From Pseudomonas migulae (GTDB lineage Bacteria > Pseudomonadota > Gammaproteobacteria > Pseudomonadales > Pseudomonadaceae), in the NCBI RefSeq assembly GCF_024169315.1, contig NZ_JALJWR010000001.1, forward strand, positions 579,501-643,500: DNA of 64,000 nt. The letters run 5' to 3'. The notes beneath the pieces were generated by a model. The model searched no databases. It was not told the DNA's origin and saw only the letters and a program-made list of their open reading frames with translations. Below are positions 49,832 through 59,400 of the stretch, piece by piece; position 1 is the stretch's first letter, and each line of letters begins with the position of its first letter. The position numbers were made by a program, and so were the translations under genes.

Positions 49832-51350
49832 GGTCGTTTACCTTTTTGGCTTGCGCAGCTGAGGGCTCATCCAGCAGATCGCCCCAGTCCGTGCGTTGCT
49901 CCATTTGCCGGCGCGTCGCCGCATCGATTTTCGGCAGCGCGCTATACCAGCCACCGCCCAGGGCTTTGTACAGGGCGATCACATTGCTCACGGCATTGCT
50001 GCGGCTGACCAGGTAATTGTCCTGTTGCTCGAGCAAGGCGCGTTGCGCATCCAGCACCCGCTGGAAGTCTGAGTAACCCTCACGATATTGCGCGCTGGCC
50101 AACACCAGCGAGCGTTTGGCGGCGACTTCGGCCTCACGCAGGATGCGTTCGCGTTCCAGGGATTTGACCAATCCACTGGCAGCGTCATCGGCCTCGCGCG
50201 CCGCCTGGCGAACCTTGTCGCGGTAAGCCTCGATCAACTGCTGCAACCGCGCATCCTGGATACGCACGTTGTTGCTGATCTGGCCATGGTCGAACAGGTT
50301 CCAGCGCAGGCTGGGGCCGCCGATGAAGTCGAGGCTTCTGGAGGTGCCGTTCAGCGTGTCGGCCGACCAGACGATGCTGCCGAGCAAGGTCAACGACGGG
50401 TAGAAATCGGTTTCGGCGACGCCGATCAGCGCCGATTGGGCCGCGACATTGAGTTCGGCCGCGCGCACGTCGGGCCGACGCAGCAGTAGATTGGCGGGCA
50501 CATCCTGCAGCACGGCGCGGTCTACCAACGGGATCAAACCTTCATTCTCAAGCAACTGCGGCAGCGCGCCGGGTGGCTGGCCGATCAACACAGCCAGCGC
50601 ATTGCGGGTACGCAGCACCTGGTCTTCGAAGTTGGGAATGGTGCTCAGGGTGCCCAGGTATTGAGTCTTGGCCTGTTGCAGGTCGAGTTCGGCTTGCTGG
50701 CCGCTGTTGAACAGCTTTTCGGTGATCTCGAAATTACGCTGTTGCTGTTTGGCGTTTTCCCTCGCAACGCGCAAACGCGCCTCGGTGGTACGCAACGAAA
50801 AGTAGGTGTCCGCCACTTGGGCACGCAGCAGGACGAGCACATCTTCATAGTTGGCTTGCGCGGCGAAGTAACCGGCATCGGCGGATTCGATGGCACGACT
50901 GAAGCGCCCCCAGAAATCCAGCTCCCAGCCAATGTCGAACGCTGCGCTGTGTTGCCAGAAATGGCTGTCCTGCGGATTGCTCCCACCGGACTGCCTGCGG
51001 TTGAAGTACAGACTGTCGACGCTGGCTTGCTGCAATTGCGGGTAGCGTCCGCTTTGAGCGATCCCCAGTTGGGCCCGGGCCTCCATCACGCGCAGACCGG
51101 CAATCCTCAGATCTGAATTGTGGGCATCCGCCTCGGCGATCAGACGATCGAGCACCGGATCGCCGAAGACTTGCCACCACTGCCGCAGATCAGGATGCAG
51201 GTCGCGCTGGCTGGATTGCTCAAGGGCAGGGGAGTTCCAGTGGTCAATCCATGCTTGCTTCGGTGACTGAAAATCCGGCCCCAGGCGCACGCAGCCACTC
51301 AAGCCGAGCACACCCAGCAGGAGCAGTTGGCTTGATCGCGTCAAATGCAT
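49824..51350 (-). CDS. NodT-family outer-membrane efflux lipoprotein
   Basis: 508 residues. Lipobox LGLSGC near residue 20 follows a clean signal sequence that starts with MHLTRS. Two outer-membrane efflux repeats with typical motifs (ELDFWGRFSRAIESADA; LLLRRPDVRAAE). Forms the TolC-like exit duct. Longer starts exist (GTG 51377, ATG 51368), but they add an unlikely N-terminus before the signal peptide. First gene of the three-gene efflux operon. Confidence 0.9.
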   Translation of the reverse strand: MHLTRSSQLLLLGVLGLSGCVRLGPDFQSPKQAWIDHWNSPALEQSSQRDLHPDLRQWWQVFGDPVLDRLIAEADAHNSDLRIAGLRVMEARAQLGIAQSGRYPQLQQASVDSLYFNRRQSGGSNPQDSHFWQHSAAFDIGWELDFWGRFSRAIESADAGYFAAQANYEDVLVLLRAQVADTYFSLRTTEARLRVARENAKQQQRNFEITEKLFNSGQQAELDLQQAKTQYLGTLSTIPNFEDQVLRTRNALAVLIGQPPGALPQLLENEGLIPLVDRAVLQDVPANLLLRRPDVRAAELNVAAQSALIGVAETDFYPSLTLLGSIVWSADTLNGTSRSLDFIGGPSLRWNLFDHGQISNNVRIQDARLQQLIEAYRDKVRQAAREADDAASGLVKSLERERILREAEVAAKRSLVLASAQYREGYSDFQRVLDAQRALLEQQDNYLVSRSNAVSNVIALYKALGGGWYSALPKIDAATRRQMEQRTDWGDLLDEPSAAQAKKVNDHE

Positions 51351-51467
51351 GCATGTTTTCCAGTCCATTAAGTTCACAGGAGCATAGACGCCCTGATGAT
51401 CAACTGACTGCTAAGCTTTTCAAGCGTCATCACATTCAATATGACCCGTCAAAAAGGAACGACAGCC

Positions 51468-51974
51468 ATGAATGCACCGCACACCGCTGGATGGCGCTTC
51501 AAACTGGGCATCGCGATCATATGCCTGATGCTCGGCTCATGGCTGATGGTGCCCATCGTGGCGGCAGCGGGCATGTCGGGTTCGAGGATCGCGGCGCTGA
51601 CAGGCGTTCTGTTTATCAGTAACAAGGTGCTGCTGATTATCGTCATCGCGGTCATGGGCAAGGCGGGGTTTCAGCAGCTCAAAAGCAGCTTGTTTGGCTA
51701 CGTGTCTGCACTGGCACCGACAACCGACACCGAAGTTGGGCCGTGGCGCCATCGGATCGGCGTCGTGATGTTTTGTTTGCCGCTGTTCTCGGCTTTTCTC
51801 GAGCCTTATGTGGACAGTATCTGGCCGGGACTTCGGCCGAATATCTGGCAGCTGCAGTTGTTGGGCGACCTGATGTTGATCGGCAGCTTTTTTGTACTGG
51901 GGGGAAATTTCTGGGAAAAAGTGCGTGCGTTGTTCATTCGGACGGCGAGGGTCGTGAACACAAGCGCAGTGTGA
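51468..51974 (+). CDS. Small four-helix membrane protein (transporter-suffix-like)
   Basis: 168 residues with four hydrophobic helices (WRFKLGIAIICLML; VLFISNKVLLIIVIAVMG; IGVVMFCLPLFSAF; LGDLMLIGSFFVLGG). I recognise it only as a conserved Pseudomonas inner-membrane protein of unknown role, sometimes named transporter suffix domain protein. AAGGA lies nine bases before the ATG at 51468. Divergent from the efflux operon. Confidence 0.75.
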   Translation: MNAPHTAGWRFKLGIAIICLMLGSWLMVPIVAAAGMSGSRIAALTGVLFISNKVLLIIVIAVMGKAGFQQLKSSLFGYVSALAPTTDTEVGPWRHRIGVVMFCLPLFSAFLEPYVDSIWPGLRPNIWQLQLLGDLMLIGSFFVLGGNFWEKVRALFIRTARVVNTSAV

Positions 51975-52042
51975 TTATTGATTAACTTAACTAAAGGGCT
52001 ATTTAGTATAGCTATTTGCCATCATGATATCTGGAGCAACAA

Positions 52043-52600
52043 TTGCGGCTAAACAGTGAAGCAATAGTGACGGCGCTTAACCTGGAACCACACGTCGAAG
52101 GTGGCTACTACCGCAGAACTTTTCAGGCTGACCAGCAACCTCTGGTCGAGACGCTCGGCGGTCCACGGTATGCGATGACGTCCATCTATTACCTGTTGAC
52201 CACAGATTCACCGATCGGCCAGTTTCACTTTAACCAATCGGACATCATGCATTACTACCATCTGGGCGACGCCATTCAGTACAGCCTGATTTTTCCGGAC
52301 GGCGAACTGAGAACTGTCGTGATGGGCAGCAACGTCATCGCTGGAGAATTGCTGCAGCTGCACGCACCGGGTGGCATCTGGAAAGCTTCGCAGCTTGTGA
52401 ATGGCTCAGCGGGATTTGGTTTGATCAGTGAGGCCGTATCGCCAGGGTTTGATTTTGCAGATATGCAGATGGGTGACAGACAAAAGCTGTGCGAGGCGTT
52501 TCCTGAGCATTCGACATTGATTGAGCAGCTGAAGGGAGAAATCAGCTGCGCCAAATCCGCGTGCAACGGGGCTAACCTTGAAATACCTTGTTACGTGTAA
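52043..52600 (+). CDS. Cupin-fold protein (DUF985 type)
   Basis: 185 residues. HVEGGYYRRTF at residue 17 and FHFNQSDIMHYYHLGD in the barrel are typical of the DUF985 cupin group; the histidines can bind metal. Enzymatic role unknown. The first codon is TTG with GGAG seven bases before it. No operon partner. It is the last chromosomal gene before the mobile island. Confidence 0.82.
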   Translation: MRLNSEAIVTALNLEPHVEGGYYRRTFQADQQPLVETLGGPRYAMTSIYYLLTTDSPIGQFHFNQSDIMHYYHLGDAIQYSLIFPDGELRTVVMGSNVIAGELLQLHAPGGIWKASQLVNGSAGFGLISEAVSPGFDFADMQMGDRQKLCEAFPEHSTLIEQLKGEISCAKSACNGANLEIPCYV

Positions 52601-52702
52601 TGTATATTATGTTAAACGACAGGTCATGTCATAGATGTTCATGAGCTGTCTAAGCCGCTGATTCGACAAATCCGTTTCTGACGTCCACTCTCTCAACGGG
52701 CC

Positions 52703-54001
52703 ATGTCCTTCGTGTTCATGGCGAGTCATTCAATGTGGTGGCTGCCGATGAAGCTGATTCAATGCCGTTTCTCTTCAGGTCAGCGTGTTCCGCTGCTCGT
52801 GAACGCTGGTAACGCGGAGCCGTTGCCCATACTCGTTCCGTTCATCTACGTCCAACTCAGACTCAGGCACCGGGCTTACAATACGGCGGCGGCACATCTG
52901 CGCGCGATCCAGGCTTTCTATATCTATGCTAAAAGCCGTGACCTCAATATTGATGACGCCATCTTGGCCTGCCAATTCGAATCGATTTTGGCTTTACTGG
53001 ACGGTTACGCCATTTGGCTCCAAAGCGGCCGTCAAGCCGACAACCTGGTCGCCCGAATCGGCAAAGCTGAAACTGCACCTTTTCCGTATATCGATCCGCG
53101 TACTCGTGACCAGTACCTGCGTTTGCTGAAGCTATACCTGTCCTGGTGTGTCACCCGATACATCCCGCGCGCTCGTCAAAATTCAACCACCCTGGCTAAC
53201 ATCGAGGTTGTATTTGCAGATGTCGCCGACGTCATTGAGCGGCGCTTTGAGAGCCATATCACCAACGTTCGGCAGGACCGCGCTCGTTACCGCAGCCTGA
53301 CGGATACGCAACTCCAGATCATTCGCACATTGATTCGCCCCGGCGCTACGGAGAATCCGTTCCCGGAAAGGCTGCAGCTGCGCAATTGGCTAATGATTGA
53401 ATTACTACTGGAGACCGGTATGCGCCGAGGGGAGCTTCTCAAGCTCTACACCACCGATGTCAATGAGGGTTCTCAGCATGCCTATGTCAGCATCAATGAC
53501 CGCGAACATGATCCCGGCGACCCGCGCGCTGAAGAGCCTGCGCTGAAAACACACGGACGGACAGTAGGTATCTCGGCGCAGTTGTATGAGGTCTACGAGC
53601 GTTATATCCAGGGCGAGCGACGCCCCCTGCGTAATGGCAAACCAATGAAATTGCTGTACCACTATTTGTTCATCTCTGACCGAGGTCGCCCGCTGTCGAT
53701 CCGCGCGTTGTCTAACGTCCTTGATCGGCTGTTTCTGACCATTGAACTGGCTCATCCGGGGTTGTTGCCTACACTTTCCGCGCATGACTTTCGCCACACC
53801 TTTGCCGATCGGTTTTTGGCTTACCTTGTCGAGAAGCGTGGGTATGACCTCGAGCGGGCCACAGACGAACTCCGGCGAGTCTGCGGTTGGTCCGACACTT
53901 CGACGATGCCACGCCGTTATGCAAGTCGTTATCTAGCCGAGTCGGCTAACCTCCACAACGCCCAGCGTGCTTCGGCAGCCTGGAGCCGACTTGACAGTTA
54001 A
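52703..54001 (+). CDS. Tyrosine recombinase 1 of the three-recombinase module
   Basis: 432 residues. N-terminal core-binding domain and C-terminal catalytic domain with Arg in ETGMRRGEL (about residue 239), H-x2-R in HDFRHTF (about 360), and the Tyr nucleophile in RRYASRY. Complete. Four ATG codons lie in frame at the start (52703, 52718, 52733, 52748); the last fits the domain best, the first is given as the longest. Recombinase 2 follows after 11 bases. This is the first gene of a Tn554/RIT-like transposition unit. Confidence 0.88.
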   Translation: MSFVFMASHSMWWLPMKLIQCRFSSGQRVPLLVNAGNAEPLPILVPFIYVQLRLRHRAYNTAAAHLRAIQAFYIYAKSRDLNIDDAILACQFESILALLDGYAIWLQSGRQADNLVARIGKAETAPFPYIDPRTRDQYLRLLKLYLSWCVTRYIPRARQNSTTLANIEVVFADVADVIERRFESHITNVRQDRARYRSLTDTQLQIIRTLIRPGATENPFPERLQLRNWLMIELLLETGMRRGELLKLYTTDVNEGSQHAYVSINDREHDPGDPRAEEPALKTHGRTVGISAQLYEVYERYIQGERRPLRNGKPMKLLYHYLFISDRGRPLSIRALSNVLDRLFLTIELAHPGLLPTLSAHDFRHTFADRFLAYLVEKRGYDLERATDELRRVCGWSDTSTMPRRYASRYLAESANLHNAQRASAAWSRLDS

Positions 54002-54012
54002 GGAGGTTCGCC

Positions 54013-55533
54013 GTGACCAAATCAGCCGATCAAGAACACGCTTCACCCTCCTCCTCTTTTCCGACCTACGCGTTCGAGGGCCCGGCTCAGGTTGCGATTC
54101 GAACTCGCACCACTGACCAGCCACGATACGTCGATACCCGGCTGCCGGTGTGGACGTGGTACGACGGTGGACTCGCGATGAAAATCGATTGGGCTGCACT
54201 CCAATTGAATTCGGAGCTAATAGAAATAGGCAAAGGTTTTATGGCCTATGCACTTGAGAAATATGCTCCTCGAACCGCGGTAATGTTCGCAGATACCCTA
54301 CGCTTTTTATCTAGTACAAATCTCGCGACCGGACTTCCTTGGGACACCCATCAGCTGGTCACTGCTCTCGAGGAACTCAAAAAAACGAGGGCAGTACTTA
54401 TAGGATTTCGAAGGCTTTACCGATGGGCAATGGATAGAGGAATCAATGGCTTCGATCCAATCACCTACTTAAAAATCAAGGATGTGAAATCAGATCGAGT
54501 TGACCCGCATGCGCGAATTTTTCTCTCGCAGTCCGGATTAGACCTTGATGAAGAGGTTCGATTACTCAAGCGAATTGAGCGTGATATTCAAGTGCAAAAC
54601 TGGAATGAATTCCAGCTAAACATAATGCTTAACTTATGTTTCGAGTTGGGCCCTCGCTCGATCCAACTTCACTCGCTCGACATTGAAGATTTTGAGTTCA
54701 TTGAAAGCGCTGATTTTGAGAAGTACTACACCCTCTGGCTACCCATGGCCAAAAAGGTCGGTCAACGCAGACCTGAACGACGACCTCGTAAACTAACCAC
54801 GAGACTGGGTGAAAAAATTTCAGAGCATATTTCTATAGTTCAACGACGCTTTGGCAGGGGCTGTAAACCATTATTTGTAAACCTCAAAGGAAGGCGCCTC
54901 TCGGTGTCCGAAATAATTGCGTGCCTTAAACAGGAGCTCCGTGAAGCAGGAATAGATAAACCAAACCAGGTAACGATGCTGCTGCGTCATCACCTCGGCC
55001 AAGGTCTGGCGGACCAAGGAACGCCAGCAGACATGATTGCCGAACTGCTCGGCCACAATAGCACTGTTGCTGCGCGTGCCTACGTAACGGCAACCCCCAA
55101 CATTGCCCGGATCAAAGAGAAAGCACTGGGAAAGAGCCCGGCCTATCAACGCATCATGCGCAGCTTATTAACTGGCGAAATCGTCCAACGCCGCGATACT
55201 GTGCCGGAAAGGGCCATACGCGGCGTCATCGATACGCAGTACATAGGAGAGATTGGTGCCTGTGCACTGCCGGTTCACACGCACTGCCCCTACAATCCCG
55301 TCTTCGCCTGCTACACCTGCAAGAAATTTCACCCCTTTGCTGACGGTCGCCATGAGCAAGTGAAAGAGGCGTTGCAACGGGAAGCGCAACGGTTCATTGA
55401 TATGGCAGAACAAGTCGGTGACCTCATTCACAACCGGCCCCTCGCCCAGCATCAGACGACCATCCTGGCGGTAAGCGCTACGATCGAGCGCTGCCGGCAG
55501 CACACGGAGGACGCCGCAGATGACGCCCTCTAA
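54013..55533 (+). CDS. Tyrosine recombinase 2 of the three-recombinase module
   Basis: 506 residues. Arg in LGPRSIQ (about residue 214). LLRHHLGQGLA stands where H-x-L-R-H is usual (first His altered), GH in LLGHNST, and Tyr in ARAYVT. After the catalytic domain is a Cys/His cluster (ACALPVHTHCPYNP, ACYTCKKFHPF), a probable zinc-binding tail. GTG start with AGGAGG in place. The codon use is AT-richer than the surrounding chromosome. The stop overlaps recombinase 3 by 14 bases. Confidence 0.85.
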   Translation: MTKSADQEHASPSSSFPTYAFEGPAQVAIRTRTTDQPRYVDTRLPVWTWYDGGLAMKIDWAALQLNSELIEIGKGFMAYALEKYAPRTAVMFADTLRFLSSTNLATGLPWDTHQLVTALEELKKTRAVLIGFRRLYRWAMDRGINGFDPITYLKIKDVKSDRVDPHARIFLSQSGLDLDEEVRLLKRIERDIQVQNWNEFQLNIMLNLCFELGPRSIQLHSLDIEDFEFIESADFEKYYTLWLPMAKKVGQRRPERRPRKLTTRLGEKISEHISIVQRRFGRGCKPLFVNLKGRRLSVSEIIACLKQELREAGIDKPNQVTMLLRHHLGQGLADQGTPADMIAELLGHNSTVAARAYVTATPNIARIKEKALGKSPAYQRIMRSLLTGEIVQRRDTVPERAIRGVIDTQYIGEIGACALPVHTHCPYNPVFACYTCKKFHPFADGRHEQVKEALQREAQRFIDMAEQVGDLIHNRPLAQHQTTILAVSATIERCRQHTEDAADDAL

Positions 55534-57612
55534 GGCAAGGCAAAGTCTCAAAAGCTTCATTAACCAGGAACAAGCGATATTTCATACATTGCCAATTACA
55601 ACGTCGTGGGGGTCAACGCTATGGTCGGTCGAGCGCTGGTTGCCTCAACGCGTGAAGCAACAGTCCATAACCTTTGAAACTCACCGACAATCGCTTGAAA
55701 AGAATGGCTATTCTGTTCCTCCTAAAGCTGCCCTCCCGTTGGATTTTCAGGATTTTTGCAAGGCATTAATCGTATATCTGCAACGCACCCGGAGCCTGAA
55801 GTTTTCGATGGTCGCGGCCTACAATATTGCAATACGCCGGCTTTATAATCCGTTGTTTGAACGACGCGTATCCGACCCTACACAGTTGACGCGGGGGGAT
55901 TTTGACCGCGTCGTAGGATTTCTTCGCGAAAGTGGCTACAAGAACCTTTACGACGCGATCTCTCATCTTCAGGTGATAGCGGATACGATCGATAAACTGC
56001 AATTAACCGAGACCGCCATCCACTTTGTACATGATGTAAAACCAGAAAGTAGCCGCAACGAGTACATCTCATTGCACGATCCTGATCGTGCGGTAAAACA
56101 GCGTAAATCAGATCGTAGATTGCCCTCTCGTGAGGCGATGGAAGCATATGCCCTATGTTCGAATAACCCGCTCAGCGACGGCGAAGAAATTTTGCTGCGC
56201 GTGATCGATTTATTGATTGCGACTGGACAACGAGGTAACGAAGTAGCAGTCATCCCCTATGATTGTTGGGTCGAGAGGCCGATCAAAGGGAGCACAGGAG
56301 AAGCCGTTGTAGATGCCAACGGTAAACCTCTGGTCGAATGCGGAATTAGGTACTTTGCGGAAAAGCAATTTCAATCCCGTGTTCATTGGCTCGCTGAAAC
56401 TGACATTCCATTGGCGAGGCGCGCTGTTGAACGGTTAAAAGCCTTAACTATCGACCAACGCCAGATAGCGCTGTGGCAAGAAAAAATCCAGGTCGTATTT
56501 GGGAGCACTTGCCAAATACAATTTTGCCAGAAAATGAAGTCATGAAGTGGTTAGGCTTTCTCAACTTCAGAAACCTGGGACTTTACTTGGATCGCAACGG
56601 AGTGCATCCCGTGGGTTGGTCGGATGAAGGTGATGAAGAATATTGCTGTTATTCTGCCGGAGAGATTGAATCACTCATTGTGCCAAAACTCAGGAATCAT
56701 GTGGCCTTAGCAGCAGCTGAAAGCCTTGGGCAAAAAGTGATACTTAGGACTAGCGAAACATTGGCCATTGCCTTCGACGGTCAATTTCGCTGCGGCGGCC
56801 GTGAGGCGAATGTTTTTCGCGCAGTTCCGCGCCGAGTTACTCTGGAGGATATCAATCGGGCGCTTGGTGCTGACCCAGCATATCCATCAATCTTCTCCCG
56901 CCGATCATTCGTTGAGCCCGATGGAAATCCGATTCGGTTAACCAGTCACCAACCTCGACATTGGCGAAACACTATCTACCATCTGACCGGTATGAGTGAT
57001 GTTCAGCAAGCATTGGCCTTAGGGCGAAAACGCCTCGACCAGAATGTCTACTACCAACACACAAGCATTGAGGAAAACACTGCTGCGCATCACGAGTTCT
57101 TGGCGTTCAATAGCCATCACGAGCGCATCGATTTTCTGCATACAGGCATAAGAGATAAACGCATTCAGGGCGCGTTAACCGACAGTTACCATGCGTTGCT
57201 GTCAGATAAAGGCACGACAACTGCAGAAGCATTCCTCACCGTACACGCCACGGCGCTACACGTAACACCCTTCGGAGGTTGCATTCACGATTTCTCCCAA
57301 GCGCCCTGCCCTAAGCATCTTCAGTGCTGGAATGGCTGCTCGCATCTCCATCTGATGGGCACTCCATCGGAGCGGGCCAACCTTGAGAAACAAGCCGAGA
57401 ATTTGACCACGGCAATCACCATCATGCGCGATGCCGGCGCCGGAGAGGCAGGTAGCGATGTATGGCTGATGGACCAGGAAGACAAGCTCAACAATTTAAA
57501 ATCCGTCCTCGCACGCGATACCAATGTAGGTGTGCAACGCGTATTTCCGAAGGGGCATCCAATGACGATTGCGGACACGGACAAACGGCACAGCTCTGTT
57601 TCAGATGATTAG
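55520..57612 (+). pseudogene. Tyrosine recombinase 3 (TnpB-like), split by a frameshift
   Basis: Two frames together make a protein of about 697 residues. Frame one, 55520-56545, carries the core-binding domain and the catalytic Arg (ATGQRGNEV). Frame two, to 57612, carries H-x2-R (HQPRHW), the Tyr region (NVYYQHT) and a Cys/His tail (CPKHLQCWNGCSHLH). The switch is a -1 shift at the A6 run 56481-56486: sense continues from WQEK into NPGRIWEHLP. So either one A was lost (A7 to A6), or the site is used for slippage or programmed frameshifting. Neither half has all catalytic residues. ATG with GGAGG at nine bases. Confidence 0.8.
56481..56486 (+). other. A6 run at the frameshift in recombinase 3
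   Basis: Sequence CAAGAAAAAATCC. Adding one A joins the two frames cleanly. No perfect X-XXY-YYZ slippery heptamer is present in the zero frame. Confidence 0.75.
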
Positions 57613-57620
57613 AGGTGACC

Positions 57621-58016
57621 ATGGCTCATCGACAGACCTTGAGAGGCGGGACCTTGGATGAGGCGATCGACGCCCTCCTCGCCCAAATGATTAGCTTAGG
57701 ACTAGAGAACGCGCCTATTTCACGCCCCGAAGTGCAGCGTCGATTGGGCCTGACTAGCCGAGCTACCTTAGTGGGGGACCGTGGGAGGCGAATCGAGTCC
57801 GCCCGTATCGTACAACTCAAGGAGAGTGGGAGAGATCCAGACGGTGCCCGCCGCCGAAGAAGCCTCGAAGAACGTATTGCTAATCTGCAGGCGGAGAATG
57901 CCGACTTGATAAAGCAGCGAGACCAGCTCTATGAAGCACTGTCGGCAATTGCGCACAACTGCCTGCTGAAAGGATTGGATGTCGAAAACATACTGACTCC
58001 ATTGCGAAAGCGGTAA
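57621..58016 (+). CDS. Small coiled-coil protein, TnpC-like
   Basis: 131 residues. Basic, with a middle region RRRRSLEERIANLQAE that continues as a heptad coiled coil (LIKQRDQLYEALSAI). Its place after the recombinases and its size resemble TnpC of Tn554, the small accessory transposition protein. The ATG at 57621 has AGAGG five bases before; a GTG lies six bases up. Called TnpC-like by position and size, not by clear homology. Confidence 0.7.
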   Translation: MAHRQTLRGGTLDEAIDALLAQMISLGLENAPISRPEVQRRLGLTSRATLVGDRGRRIESARIVQLKESGRDPDGARRRRSLEERIANLQAENADLIKQRDQLYEALSAIAHNCLLKGLDVENILTPLRKR

Positions 58017-58120
58017 GTGGCAGAAAGGTTGCCAAAGCCGCCAACTGACGCAGCGGGCAGGCAAGATTGCCTAACCGCTAGCGCGTCGAAGATGCAGTTA
58101 ACCTTTCGAGCGTGTTGGTC

Positions 58121-58570
58121 TCATGCTCGCCGAGATGCCGGTGTAGCCGAAAAAATGATACGAGGATTTTGCAAATCGGATGTGCTGGACCCCAAGGCCT
58201 CAGTGTAGATATGCCCTCCCTCCAGACTATACACGTAGGCCGCCTCCTCACTGAGGTCATCCACCATTTCGCGCACCTCTAACAGCCTCTCCATCTTCCA
58301 CCCATCACTTCGGTTGAGATAAGCCGGTGAAACCAACTGGATATCCAACAGCCAGATGTCTGATCCTTGTTCATTAAGTAACTGCTCAAGCGCTGAAATG
58401 CTGGGAAGCATAACCATGCAAGTCAATGCTTCACTGCTTTGTTGTCGACCTACTCTGACGTAAAACCAGGGGCAATGAGTGGTCTGCTCAACGTACTGCC
58501 AGTACTGGGTAGACTCATCACCCAAGTACGCGTCGAGGAAAATCTCTGCTGGTTTGTGAGTGATGAACAT
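58121..58570 (-). CDS. Unknown island protein
   Basis: 149 residues, acidic, soluble-looking, no motif I recognise. Contains repeated aromatic residues (QYWQYVEQTTHCPWFYVRVG) and LEVREMVDDLSEEAAYVYSL. Start ATG at 58570 is 85 bases from the divergent HTH regulator, so the two likely share a control region. Function unknown. Confidence 0.55.
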   Translation of the reverse strand: MFITHKPAEIFLDAYLGDESTQYWQYVEQTTHCPWFYVRVGRQQSSEALTCMVMLPSISALEQLLNEQGSDIWLLDIQLVSPAYLNRSDGWKMERLLEVREMVDDLSEEAAYVYSLEGGHIYTEALGSSTSDLQNPRIIFSATPASRRA

Positions 58571-58655
58571 AGCGCCATTCCAAAAGTGAACACTATAGAT
58601 TGTAGCCCTATAGAGCTCAAAAAGGCTTCATCGTTCCTTTTGCGAGGTCGGCAAT

Positions 58656-58937
58656 ATGGAACTGAAACAGGCATTTGGCGCGGCCCTGAAAAAGCTGCGA
58701 TCGGAGAGGAAGCTTTCCCAGGAAGATTTCTCTGACGTCAGTAGTCGTACCTATCTCAGCACCCTAGAGCGCGGTCTGAAGAGCCCTACGATCGAGAAGG
58801 TAGATGATCTGGCAACTGTAATGGGCGTTCATCCGCTGACCATACTCGTAGGCTGTTATCTGATTCAGGACAATCCGATCACCCTCGACGAACTGTTTTC
58901 CCTAATTCGAACGGAACTGCCAAGCGAGATGCAATGA
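58656..58937 (+). CDS. XRE-family helix-turn-helix regulator
   Basis: 93 residues. The Cro/C1-type HTH runs from AALKKLRSERKLSQEDFS through RTYLSTLERGLKSPT, ending in MGVHPLTIL. The rest is a short helix. Divergent from the unknown protein at 58121 and upstream of a 66-residue gene; likely the local regulator of the island cargo. Confidence 0.85.
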   Translation: MELKQAFGAALKKLRSERKLSQEDFSDVSSRTYLSTLERGLKSPTIEKVDDLATVMGVHPLTILVGCYLIQDNPITLDELFSLIRTELPSEMQ

Positions 58938-59043
58938 ACATCTTATGGATCAAGTTTCATAAGCAAAGGGGATCAACGGAAGACTGTGGATTGTAAGGCT
59001 TGTGCTAGCATCCAATTTGATCCGAAGATCGAGGTCAGCAACG

Positions 59044-59244
59044 ATGGAGCACCCAGTTCAGCCGGAAAATAGCCTCTCTGAGATTTTGGAAGGCAAGCAG
59101 AAACGCCGTGATGCGTTAATGCTTGCTGTTAGCCTTGCGTCGCCGTCTGAGTTAGAAGCGCCTGCTCAGCGTTTGAAAGAAGCCATGAAAAAACCTGCTG
59201 CATCGCGCCGTCAACGCATTCCCCCACCAGAGTTCGCCCGATAG
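59044..59244 (+). CDS. Small unknown island protein
   Basis: 66 residues, charged, rich in Ala, Glu and Arg, with a helical middle (SPSELEAPAQRLKEAMKKP) and a basic tail. GAGG lies about nine bases before the ATG at 59044; a GTG upstream at 59002 is less likely. No recognisable family. Coding status is probable only. Confidence 0.45.
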   Translation: MEHPVQPENSLSEILEGKQKRRDALMLAVSLASPSELEAPAQRLKEAMKKPAASRRQRIPPPEFAR

Positions 59245-59400
59245 GCGATGGGATCGAGGCACGCATATGGTCGCTTGTCCCAACCCCAGATGGGGTTACA
59301 GCCGTTGAAAGCCAATGGCCAAGTAGAGGCCCTGTTACGGTGGCCCGAGTAAGGAACAGATTCTTGGGCCGGCCGCTGAAGAGAACCTCAGAAACTCCAC

